Positions 52,100 through 60,520 of a stretch of 64,000 nucleotides of DNA are shown here, piece after piece. Both the position numbers and the translations under genes were made by a program. How positions within the stretch are numbered: position 1 is the stretch's first letter; every line of letters starts with the position of its first letter. Source of the stretch: Marseilla massiliensis (lineage in GTDB: Bacteria > Bacteroidota > Bacteroidia > Bacteroidales > Bacteroidaceae). A model generated the notes under the pieces. It searched no databases. It was not told where the DNA came from and was given only the letters and a program-made list of their open reading frames with translations. Where the stretch lies: contig NZ_JACJJL010000005.1 of NCBI RefSeq assembly GCF_016899955.1, forward strand, positions 62,001-126,000. Reading direction: 5' to 3'.

Positions 52100-52917
52100 A
52101 CTCTTTTCTTTTTAATTGTTTGTGCAAGCCGGTCGGCCGTCAGCTTCGCAATGGCCTGCGCCGCCTCGTCGCGGCAGCGTGAAAAGCTGGGCCAGTCGTT
52201 GAAGTCGATCAGGCAAACACTGCCGTCGGCCCTGACAATGCAGTCGCCTCCGTAAACATCCACTCCGGCCACCCTCGAGGCGAGCTCGGCGGCAAGCCGC
52301 AATGCCGACTCATCAAAAATGTAGTGGTGCGGGCGGCCGTTGAGCCTCTCGTCGCCGAATTTCGACATCCCGTCGTCGCCGGGATAGAAATACCGGAAGA
52401 AGCCGGTGCCATGCACGCCATAGAACTTCAGCAGGTCGCCCTCAACGTGGGCCGACACCATTATGTCGTCAACGCCGTGCCGCCTCATGTCCTCCATCAC
52501 CACGGCGACGTCGGCCTTGGTGGCCGCAAACTGCACGTCGTGACGGCTCTCGGCCACTCCGCTGCCTCTTTTGAGCCAATAGCCGTGGCTGCCTTCGGCA
52601 GGAGCCACCGGCACGCCTGCCATCCGCAAGGCTTCGGTGAGCCGCCTCCGGTTGCAGCACAGGTCGACCCCGGCCGGCGAATTGACAACGACCGAGCCCC
52701 GGGCCTGCATCTGGGTGAGGTAAGCCAGCGTCTGGGGCAAGCGCCCCATCGACAAGCATGCCTCTGCAACGGGACCGGGTTGCAAAGCCGTTTCACCAAC
52801 GGTCTCAACTACGTAGCCGTCGTGCCGAAGCACGTCAGCCACGCCTTCCAGTATCGCTGCGTCCTTTTCTACCGAGTTGGGAGAGAATCGTTCTGCCCTG
52901 CCAATGGCCAATATCAT
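52081..52917 (-). CDS. ATP-grasp domain protein
   Basis: 278 residues, cytoplasmic. The N-terminal part (about 1-105) is an alpha/beta domain ending in NSPAGVDLCCNRRRLTEALRMAG, the typical lead into the ATP-binding region. The C-terminal metal site reads GGDCIVRADGSVCLIDFNDWPSF: an Asp, then D-x-N, then a Pro. ATP-grasp enzymes activate a carboxylate as acyl phosphate or, in inositol-phosphate kinases of the ITPK type, phosphorylate a hydroxyl. The D-x-N-x-x-P end recalls the latter. First gene of the minus-strand transcript that leads to the inositol-phosphate synthase. Substrate not known. Confidence 0.75.
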   Translation of the reverse strand: MILAIGRAERFSPNSVEKDAAILEGVADVLRHDGYVVETVGETALQPGPVAEACLSMGRLPQTLAYLTQMQARGSVVVNSPAGVDLCCNRRRLTEALRMAGVPVAPAEGSHGYWLKRGSGVAESRHDVQFAATKADVAVVMEDMRRHGVDDIMVSAHVEGDLLKFYGVHGTGFFRYFYPGDDGMSKFGDERLNGRPHHYIFDESALRLAAELASRVAGVDVYGGDCIVRADGSVCLIDFNDWPSFSRCRDEAAQAIAKLTADRLAQTIKKKRVWHQIF

Positions 52918-52952
52918 GTCCGGATTACATTATATCATTATGTTCCGGGCAA

Positions 52953-52983
52953 CAAAGTTAGGTAAAATCCGCCTTATAACAGA
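52953..52983 (-). promoter_or_regulatory. Promoter of the ATP-grasp/HAD/MIPS transcript
   Basis: On the minus strand TAACTTTG (52960-52953) with a near-consensus TCTG (52983-52980) 19 nt upstream. Leader about 30 nt. Confidence 0.5.
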
Positions 52984-53257
52984 AAACTCCCTGGGCATTT
53001 TAATTTTTCTTAGCAATATATTTGATTAAAGCGTTCTAAACATCTACGAATCTATTCAAAAGGTAAATGAACACACATTAACGTATGTCTGCCACTTATA
53101 TGCGACAAACAATCATGACATATACATTTCATAACAAATCGGCCAGGCCCATGCCCACCCTCCGGCCGGGCTTGGCGCCACCTGCCTGCATGGCTTTGGG
53201 CTGTGGAATGCAGGCGGTAGCGAAGGCCGGCGGCACGGATTGCCGAACCGCCTGAGG

Positions 53258-53356
53258 GCCAACCATTTATCGGAACGTGCCGTTTCACTCTGCAAAACGG
53301 CCTGTATCGCGGTGCAAAACGGCCTGTATCGCGGTGCAAAACGGCACGTCTTGCAA
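53258..53356. repeat. 22-nt phased pseudo-palindrome array G
   Basis: Units centred at 53279, 53301, 53323 and 53345. The first is inverted, the other three are forward; units two and three are identical over 22 nt. Unit one pairs with unit four over 11 nt (ACGTGCCGTTT). Left flank GCCAACCATTT (53258-53268) is shared with array D. The spacer 52918-53532 has no recognisable gene; its right part is an AT-rich stretch and its left part near 53100 shows no signal. Confidence 0.85.
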
Positions 53357-53532
53357 CACCGCCAGGCCCGTGGCGGAATGAGCCGCTTGGCGCCCCGCCA
53401 CCCAGACATGGGCATAGCCAGCCGGCATGTCCCGCGGCAGGCGCCTGTCGTTGGCACCAAACAGAATCCGCCGCGCCGGGGCCTGCTTCAGACCCTTGCG
53501 CGGCGGACTCACGGCCAAGCCACGGAGAGGCA

Positions 53533-55776
53533 TCAGTTGCCGTAGAACCGGTTGGCAGCCCTAAGCTGATGGCGCATGATGCTCAGGAACTCCTGGCTCT
53601 CCTGCAGTATGTTGAGATATACAAGCGAAATCTTGAGGTTGCTCACATCGTGGTCGCTTTGCATGCGGTCGTAATGGTGCTTGCGTATTACCGAGAGCTC
53701 GTCCTTGAGCTTGTCGGCCTCCGACAGCACGTCGTCATACTCGTTGAACCTTGTGGTGGAGAGCATGGCCTCGGTTCGCTCCATCAGTTCGGATATCTTA
53801 TCCCTGACAGGTCGGTACTCGTCGACATAAACCTGTGGCATCGGGTTGAAGTTGTTGTCTACATGCTCCTTTATCGGTTCGAGCATGCGCTTGAGGCAAT
53901 AGATGAACTGAGAGTCGCTGTTGACGCCCAGGTGGTACCACGTGTTGCGCTCGGCGGCTATCTCCATGGGCACCCTGCGCAGCGCCAGCAGTTCCTTGCG
54001 CCTGAATTTCTTGAGCTGCTCCTGCTCGCTCTTGAGCTCGCGCTGGCTCTTCGAGAGCACGTGGTGGTTTTCGTTTGCCAAGCCGTCTATTATCTTGTTG
54101 AACTGCTCGAGGGCGAAACGGTTGACAAAACTCTGCGTGCGCGACACGTGCTTTGTCAGCAAGTCCCAAACAATTTCGGGGTCGCGGGTGCGCATCATCA
54201 GCCTGAACACGTCGTCCTTGCCCTCTTCCTTGGCCTTCTTGCCATACTGTATGTTGCTGCGCACAAGCAGGAACACCACCAGGGCCATGAAGAGGAACAT
54301 GGCCACGAAGCCGCCGTAATACATCACCAGGCACACCAGCGCACAGGCACCGAAGGCCACGCCGGCCGTGATGAACCATCCGCCGATGACCGATATCACG
54401 CCAGTGACGCGGAACACGGCGCTCTCGCGCGTCCATGCGCGGTCGGCAAGGCTCGAGCCCATGGCCACCATAAACGTGACGTAGGTGGTTGACAGCGGCA
54501 GCTTGTAATTGGTGCCGAAGGTGATGAGCATCGAGGCGAGCACCAGGTTTACGGCCGCACGCACCATGTCGAACGCAGCGCCGTCGGCCAGTATGGCGTC
54601 TTCCTTGCGGAAGCGCGAGTCAATCCAGTTGGAAACAGACTTCGGCACGTACTTGCCGAGGAATCCACCGGCGTCCTGGGTGGCGCGCACAATGCTGCGG
54701 GCTGCCTTCGACGACCCGAACATCTCGTCGCCCTCGTCCTGGCGCGACAGGTCGACGCTGGTCTTTATCACGTTTTGCGCCTTCTTCGACGTGGTCATGG
54801 CAACAATCATCACCAGGCCGGCAATAAGCAGATAGAGCAACGGTGTCTTGGCCGACGACATGAGCGAGGTCATGAAGAATGCGCTGTCGTCGCCGTTGCC
54901 GTTGGCCACAAAGTCTTGGTAAGAGTCGAGGCCGGCAAGCGGGACGCCTATGAAGTTGACGAGGTCGTTGCCCGCAAAGGCCATGGCCAGGGCAAAAGTG
55001 CCCATGAGCACAACAAACTTGAACACATTGATGCGCAGCAGGTGGAACACCTCCATGACGATGGTCGAACCGACAAACGTCCAGAGCAGCAGCATGTTGG
55101 TGTTGTCAACAATCCATGCCTTGGCGTCGTCGGCCATCAGAGGCGACTTGGCCAGGCCCTGTATGAATATGAAATAAGCCAGGCAAGTGAACGCTATGCC
55201 GCCGAAGATGGCCACCGTGTAACGCAGGTGCTTGGTATAGTTGAACGTGAAAATGACGCGCGAAATCCACTGTACGATGATTCCGAACACGAAAGCAATG
55301 GCCACGCTTACGAAAATGGCTATGATGACGCTCAGTGCCTTGTTGCTGTTCAGCAAATCGTCGAAGCCCAACGAGGGGTCGGCGTGCATCTTCAAGATGG
55401 CCAGCACAAACGTTCCGCCCAACAGCTCGAACACAAGCGACACCGTTGTCGAGGTGGGCAGGCCCAACGTGTTGAACATGTCGAGCACAATGACATCCGT
55501 CACCATCACGGCGAGGAATATCGTCATAACCTCATGAAAATTGTAATTTACAGGGTGCATGATGCCATGCCTTGCCACGTCCATCATCCCCGCACTCATC
55601 ACCGCGCCCACAAGCACGCCCATAGAGGCTATGAATATGACGGTCTTAAACTTTGCCACCTTGGCTCCGATGGCAGAATTGAGGAAGTTGACAGCATCGT
55701 TGCTGACTCCCACAAACAGGTCAAACACCGCCAGAATAAGCAGGAAGACCACGATAACCAAATAAATTGCTTCCAT
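53533..55776 (-). CDS. PiT-family inorganic phosphate transporter with C-terminal PhoU-like region
   Basis: 747 residues. Two inverted PiT halves: the first signature GVSNDAVNFLNSAIGAK is at about 23-39, the second copy is in the middle (FAGNDLVNFIGVPLAG, about 268-283). About a dozen membrane helices run up to residue 510. The remainder (about 515-747) is a soluble helical domain like PhoU (RTQSFVNRFALEQFNKII and repeated heptad-like stretches), expected in the cytoplasm. The fused layout is usual in Bacteroidetes. It imports phosphate, driven by the cation gradient. A minus-strand TAATTTTG (55815-55808) could be its -7 element. Confidence 0.9.
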   Translation of the reverse strand: MEAIYLVIVVFLLILAVFDLFVGVSNDAVNFLNSAIGAKVAKFKTVIFIASMGVLVGAVMSAGMMDVARHGIMHPVNYNFHEVMTIFLAVMVTDVIVLDMFNTLGLPTSTTVSLVFELLGGTFVLAILKMHADPSLGFDDLLNSNKALSVIIAIFVSVAIAFVFGIIVQWISRVIFTFNYTKHLRYTVAIFGGIAFTCLAYFIFIQGLAKSPLMADDAKAWIVDNTNMLLLWTFVGSTIVMEVFHLLRINVFKFVVLMGTFALAMAFAGNDLVNFIGVPLAGLDSYQDFVANGNGDDSAFFMTSLMSSAKTPLLYLLIAGLVMIVAMTTSKKAQNVIKTSVDLSRQDEGDEMFGSSKAARSIVRATQDAGGFLGKYVPKSVSNWIDSRFRKEDAILADGAAFDMVRAAVNLVLASMLITFGTNYKLPLSTTYVTFMVAMGSSLADRAWTRESAVFRVTGVISVIGGWFITAGVAFGACALVCLVMYYGGFVAMFLFMALVVFLLVRSNIQYGKKAKEEGKDDVFRLMMRTRDPEIVWDLLTKHVSRTQSFVNRFALEQFNKIIDGLANENHHVLSKSQRELKSEQEQLKKFRRKELLALRRVPMEIAAERNTWYHLGVNSDSQFIYCLKRMLEPIKEHVDNNFNPMPQVYVDEYRPVRDKISELMERTEAMLSTTRFNEYDDVLSEADKLKDELSVIRKHHYDRMQSDHDVSNLKISLVYLNILQESQEFLSIMRHQLRAANRFYGN

Positions 55777-55907
55777 AAAACTTTATGTTTCGTTCAGAAA
55801 ATCGCGGCAAAATTAAGTAATTTATTTTGCATTTTAGCTAAATGTATGTTTCATTTGTATTACAATATCCGTAATGCAGGCCATAAGGGCCGGCCCTGAC
55901 GGCTACT

Positions 55908-55957
55908 CCGCCACTGCCGACCCCGCGCCTGCGGCCATGGCCCCCACGCAGTGGCGG
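55908..55957. repeat. Inverted repeat in the PiT/HTCS divergent region
   Basis: CCGCCACTGC (55908-55917) pairs with GCAGTGGCGG (55948-55957) around 30 nt. It lies in the 490-nt divergent spacer, where no terminator is expected. No gene is seen in 55777-56263. Confidence 0.5.
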
Positions 55958-56099
55958 CAGGAGCCACAGAGGTGGCTTTATGCGTGACATGGTGGTGGTA
56001 CGCATGGCTAGGCAATGCCGATATGTGGATTACACATTATTATATATAGTGAAACGCCCTGCCACATCCAGCCCACAGACTTGGCGCCACGGCCTATGC

Positions 56100-56143
56100 G
56101 CCGAGCCTCAGGGGCGATGGCATGGCGCCACTGGAGGCTCGGC
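56100..56143. repeat. Second inverted repeat in the PiT/HTCS divergent region
   Basis: GCCGAGCCTC (56100-56109) pairs with GAGGCTCGGC (56134-56143), and the arms extend with bulges (GGCCT with AGGC). About 80 nt upstream of the HTCS -7 element, so it could be an operator or the remnant of a small element. Confidence 0.45.
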
Positions 56144-56222
56144 AGGCTTCAGCCAAACCAAGGCAATGCCTGCAAATGGATTATTTCAGGATGATGCCGA
56201 CATCGATTTGCATCTTTTTTTG

Positions 56223-56230
56223 TACATTTG
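56223..56230 (+). promoter_or_regulatory. -7 element of the hybrid two-component gene
   Basis: TACATTTG, 33 nt before the ATG. The nearest upstream TTTG (56207-56210) is only 12 nt away, so no proper -33 partner is seen. Confidence 0.4.
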
Positions 56231-56263
56231 TAACGTAAAACAAACAAACGACAACAACCTGCC

Positions 56264-59200
56264 ATGACGACAGACACCATGAGAAGAGCATTGCTCGCCC
56301 TTGCACTGGCAGCAACGGCAAACATGGCCATGGGCGCCGACCTGCAGCTGGCAAGCCGCAGCATATCGACCGCCGACGGGCTGCCGAGCAACAACATCAA
56401 CTGCATAGCCCAAGACCCCGACGGCTATGTATGGCTGGGCACGTCGAACGGGCTGAGCCGTTTCGACGGCTACTCGGCTGTGAATTTCACGGGTCTGAGC
56501 CCCGTGCCGGGCGAACCCACCGACAGGCACATCGGCAGCATAACCGTAGATGGCCACAACCTGTGCGTGACCACGGCAAACTCGGCATGCGCCACATACA
56601 ACCTTGAGGAGGCGCGATTCACGGCCTACACCATGGCAACGGGCAGGCGCTGGCGGCTCGGAACCCTGAAAGGCATGCCGATACTGGCAAAAAGCTGTTA
56701 CGAAGGCGACTCGCTCATGGTCACCGAGGGGATGGTGACGCGCCTCGACGCCAACGGCAAAGTGGCATGCGCCTACCGGATGCCGCCGGCCCTGGGGCCG
56801 ATGGGCCGCGTGGTGTTCTGTTTCGTGTGGGGAAAGCGCTTTGTCATAATGGCCGACAAATCGACATTCGCCCTCGACATGACGACGGGCAGGTTTGCCA
56901 AGCCCGACGAATTGCAGGTGGAGTCGCCCGTATACCAATGCAGCACACCCGGGTGCATATACGTGTCGAACGGCTCCGGCGACCTGTGGATGTTTGCCGA
57001 AGGCAAGCCCGTGCGCCGTTTCAGCCTGCTGAGCAACGCCCCTTTCGCCCAGGCAAGGCGCCACAGGTATTACGCTGCCGACGACGGCAAAGGCCATGTG
57101 TTCATCGCCACGTATGGCAACGGGCTCTTCGTGTTCGACAAGGCCACCGAGAACATGGGGCACTACAGCGCATCCGACAGGCACCCGGTGATATACTCCG
57201 ACTTCCTGACATGCGCCACCACCGACCGCGACGGCAACATCTGGATAGGAAGCGAGGCCGCCGGGGCGGTGTGCTTGTCGGTAATGGAAGACGTGGCCGC
57301 AAGGTACATTTACCCGGAACCCGGCAACAACGACGAGACGGCAAACCACATATACGCCCTGCTATACGAAACCGACGGACGGCTGACGGCCTGCACCCGC
57401 AAGAATGAGCTGGTGAGCGTCGACTGCGACGGCGGCACCCCCGCGCTGAAGGCCGGCCGGCTGCCGGCGCCGGCGTTCGCCATGATGACCGACAGCCACG
57501 GCCGTCCATGGACAGGCACACGCGGGGCGGGCCTGTTCATAGGGCGGCGCCACTACCACACGGGCAGCAAAGACAGCCGCCTGCCTTGCGACGACATTTA
57601 CGACTTGGCCGAGGCGCCTCGCAACCAATTCTGGATTGCCACCTGGAACGGCGGACTGCTGAGGGCAACCCTCGACGGGCAAGGAACCCTGAGATGGCAG
57701 GCCATGCTCGACGGCTCGCCCAACGAGAGACGGGTTAGATGCCTTGCTGACGACGGCCGCGGCACGATGTGGGCCGGCACCGACAACGGACTGTACGCAA
57801 TCAGCTACGGTGGCCAAGGCAAAAAGCCCGTGACGGCCCATAGCTACAACCTGCAGAACCGCCGGCTGCGCGGCAACGAGGTCATAACCATGCTATACTC
57901 AAAGCACAGCGGGCTGTGGATAGGGGTTCACGGACACGGACTGGCACATTGCAGCGTGAAGAACGGCAGGCTGACGGCAACAAAATACTTTGACGCCGCC
58001 CACGGGCTGGCCGGCAACATAGTAAACTCTATAGCCGAAGACGCCCACGGCAACATCTGGGCAGCAACAGAAGAGGGCATCTCGTGTGTCAACCCTGCCA
58101 CGCTGGCAGTGGCATCCTACAATTTTGCACCGACACTGATGGGCAACGTGTTCATCGAAAACAGTGCGGCCACCGACGGCAACGGACGGCTGTTCTTTGG
58201 CTCACGCCAGGGCATACTGGCCATAACGCCGCATAAAGACCCCACAAGGCAGACTTCTGCACGGTGCGCCCTGACCGACATCCGGATTAACGGTGTGTCG
58301 GCGCTGACCATGGACGGCAACGACAGGCCGCTCACCTCGGCCCTGACGCGCACACGTCACATCAGCCTCGGACACACGGAGAACTCGCTGACGCTGCTGT
58401 TCTCCGACTTTGAATACTCGAAACCGCATTCCACCCTTTACCAATACATGCTCGAAGGCATCGACGCCAACTGGAACGAACCGACAAGCCTGAACCGCGC
58501 CGACTACGGCAACCTGACGCCGGGGAGATACACTTTCAGGCTACGCAAATTCACCCCCGACGGCCACTCGCCCGAAACGTCACTGCTGATAACCATCCGC
58601 CAGCCATGGTACAACACATGGTGGGCCTGGCTGGCCTATGCCATGGCGGCCTCGGCTGTTGCCCTGGCACTGATTAGAGGGTGGCGGGCAAAGTCCAGGC
58701 TACGCCGCAAAATGGAAATAGAACGCAGCCTCAGCGAGTTCAGGCTTAACTTCTTCACCCACATAGCCCACGAGTTCCGCACGCCACTGGCCATCATCCA
58801 GGGGGCCATCGACAAGATACGCGACGCTGGCGACAACCATCCGCCACGCTCGGCCGTGGCTACTGCCATGCGCGGCACACGCAGGCTGTCGCGGCTTGTT
58901 GACCGCCTGATGGAGTTCCGAAAGATAAACGCCAACAGCCTGAGGCTGAGAGTGGAGACGGGCGACGTGATTGGGTTTGTGCGCGACGTGCTCAACGACT
59001 TCCTGCCCATGGCCCGCCAGAAAGGCATATCGCTCACCTTCACACCGTTTGCCCGCTCTTTCGAAATGCCTTTCGACCGCCACATGGTGGAGACAATAAC
59101 CTACAACCTGCTCAGCAACGCCATAAAATACACCCCGCAAAAGGGCTCCGTCGAACTGACCGTGAAGCTGGGCGAGAACGAAAACAACATTACTATAGCC

Positions 59201-60271
59201 GTGGCCGACACCGGGCCGGGCATAGCAGCCGAGCAGCAGGAACACCTGTTCGAACCTTTCATGCACGGATATGTGTCGCAAGGAGGCATGGGCATAGGTC
59301 TTTTCCTTGCCAAAAACATGGCCCGTCTGCACCACGGAAGCCTCGACTACAGACGCGGCCCCAACGGACAAGGCTCTGTCTTCACCGTCGTCCTGCCAAC
59401 AAGCCTTGATGCCTACACCCCCGACGAGGTGCGCCCGAAAGCCATCGACAATGAATATGGCCGTGAGTCGCGCCCAACCGGCACGCCCGTCGAGACGGTC
59501 TTTGCAATGAACGACGTACGGGTGGCAATTGTAGAAGACGACCCCGACATGATGGAACAGTTGCGCAACGAACTCGGCAACTATTTCAAGACAGACACAT
59601 ACATGGACGGGGCCGAGGCCGCCAAGGGCATAACGGCACAGCCTCCGGCACTGGTAGTATGCGACGTGATGCTGCCCGGCATGAGCGGATACGACGTTGT
59701 GAAGCACTTAAAAAGCCACCCCGCCACCCGCAGCCTGCCTGTGATCATGCTCACGGCGCTCGACGACGAGGAGCACCAGATAAAAGGCTACAAGGCGGGG
59801 GCCGACGACTACATGGTCAAACCGTGCAACCTGCGCGTGCTGCTGGCCAGGGCTGCACAATTGATAAGATGGCAGTCGGCAACCGTAGCGCAACAACAAG
59901 ACGGTGGCACGGCAGCGCACAAGGGGCAGGGAGCCCTGCTCACGTCGCAGTCGGACAAGGTGTTCCGCGACCGCATCGACACAATCATCAGATGCCACCT
60001 CAAAGACCAGGCCTTCAACACCGACACCCTGGCCGAGATGATGCACGTTGGGCGGACCAAACTATATGGCAAGACAAAAGAGACTACGGGCATGTCGCCC
60101 GGCAAGTACATAATGAAGATACGCATGGAAACGGCAGCCACGCTGCTCGCCGATGGCAAGATGAACGTTAGCGAGGTGGGCATGGCGGTGGGAATAAGCG
60201 AGCCCTCTTACTTCTACCGATGCTTCAAGGGCTACCACGGGGTCGCCCCAAGCAAATACACAAAACGCTGA
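56264..60271 (+). CDS. Hybrid two-component system sensor/regulator (HTCS)
   Basis: 1335 residues in one chain. A signal peptide or anchor at 6-25 is followed by two seven-bladed propellers of regulator-propeller repeats (DGYVWLGTSNGLSRFDGY is a clear repeat) and a Y_Y_Y domain before the membrane helix (about 787-806). Then: HisKA with His836 in HIAHEFRTPL, HATPase (NLLSNAIKYTP and GGMGIGLFLAKNMA), a receiver with Asp1134 in VVCDVMLPGM, and an AraC-type helix-turn-helix at the C-terminus (about 1230-1335). Such proteins sense a glycan fragment in the periplasm and switch on a nearby susCD locus. None adjoins here, so the target is unknown. Confidence 0.94.
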   Translation: MTTDTMRRALLALALAATANMAMGADLQLASRSISTADGLPSNNINCIAQDPDGYVWLGTSNGLSRFDGYSAVNFTGLSPVPGEPTDRHIGSITVDGHNLCVTTANSACATYNLEEARFTAYTMATGRRWRLGTLKGMPILAKSCYEGDSLMVTEGMVTRLDANGKVACAYRMPPALGPMGRVVFCFVWGKRFVIMADKSTFALDMTTGRFAKPDELQVESPVYQCSTPGCIYVSNGSGDLWMFAEGKPVRRFSLLSNAPFAQARRHRYYAADDGKGHVFIATYGNGLFVFDKATENMGHYSASDRHPVIYSDFLTCATTDRDGNIWIGSEAAGAVCLSVMEDVAARYIYPEPGNNDETANHIYALLYETDGRLTACTRKNELVSVDCDGGTPALKAGRLPAPAFAMMTDSHGRPWTGTRGAGLFIGRRHYHTGSKDSRLPCDDIYDLAEAPRNQFWIATWNGGLLRATLDGQGTLRWQAMLDGSPNERRVRCLADDGRGTMWAGTDNGLYAISYGGQGKKPVTAHSYNLQNRRLRGNEVITMLYSKHSGLWIGVHGHGLAHCSVKNGRLTATKYFDAAHGLAGNIVNSIAEDAHGNIWAATEEGISCVNPATLAVASYNFAPTLMGNVFIENSAATDGNGRLFFGSRQGILAITPHKDPTRQTSARCALTDIRINGVSALTMDGNDRPLTSALTRTRHISLGHTENSLTLLFSDFEYSKPHSTLYQYMLEGIDANWNEPTSLNRADYGNLTPGRYTFRLRKFTPDGHSPETSLLITIRQPWYNTWWAWLAYAMAASAVALALIRGWRAKSRLRRKMEIERSLSEFRLNFFTHIAHEFRTPLAIIQGAIDKIRDAGDNHPPRSAVATAMRGTRRLSRLVDRLMEFRKINANSLRLRVETGDVIGFVRDVLNDFLPMARQKGISLTFTPFARSFEMPFDRHMVETITYNLLSNAIKYTPQKGSVELTVKLGENENNITIAVADTGPGIAAEQQEHLFEPFMHGYVSQGGMGIGLFLAKNMARLHHGSLDYRRGPNGQGSVFTVVLPTSLDAYTPDEVRPKAIDNEYGRESRPTGTPVETVFAMNDVRVAIVEDDPDMMEQLRNELGNYFKTDTYMDGAEAAKGITAQPPALVVCDVMLPGMSGYDVVKHLKSHPATRSLPVIMLTALDDEEHQIKGYKAGADDYMVKPCNLRVLLARAAQLIRWQSATVAQQQDGGTAAHKGQGALLTSQSDKVFRDRIDTIIRCHLKDQAFNTDTLAEMMHVGRTKLYGKTKETTGMSPGKYIMKIRMETAATLLADGKMNVSEVGMAVGISEPSYFYRCFKGYHGVAPSKYTKR

Positions 60272-60459
60272 AAAGACCCCATGGCGCACATCCCAAAAGC
60301 CACAACGGCCAAGGCAGCCAAGGCCAGCCTGGCCGCCAAAAGCGCGGACGGGCGGCGGCCATGGCCTGCAAACCATCATGCCATCCGCCCATCAAACAAC
60401 CGCAACGGGAGCAACATTGGCCGACAGCTGAAAAAAAGCAAAAAAACACGGTGCAATCC

Positions 60460-60490
60460 TTTGCTGTTTCCTCCCTTTAATGTATCTTTG
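60460..60490 (+). promoter_or_regulatory. Promoter of cysE
   Basis: TTTG (60460-60463), 19-nt spacer and TATCTTTG (60483-60490), a full consensus match. Leader about 25 nt. Confidence 0.7.
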
Positions 60491-60520
60491 CAAACCAATA
60501 CGTATTGACACAACAAGAAG

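Noticed and set aside
53269..53356. CRISPR array at the 22-nt repeats
   Set aside because: Repeat cores are only 9-17 nt, degenerate and in both orientations; the spacers would be 5-13 nt; no cas genes are present.
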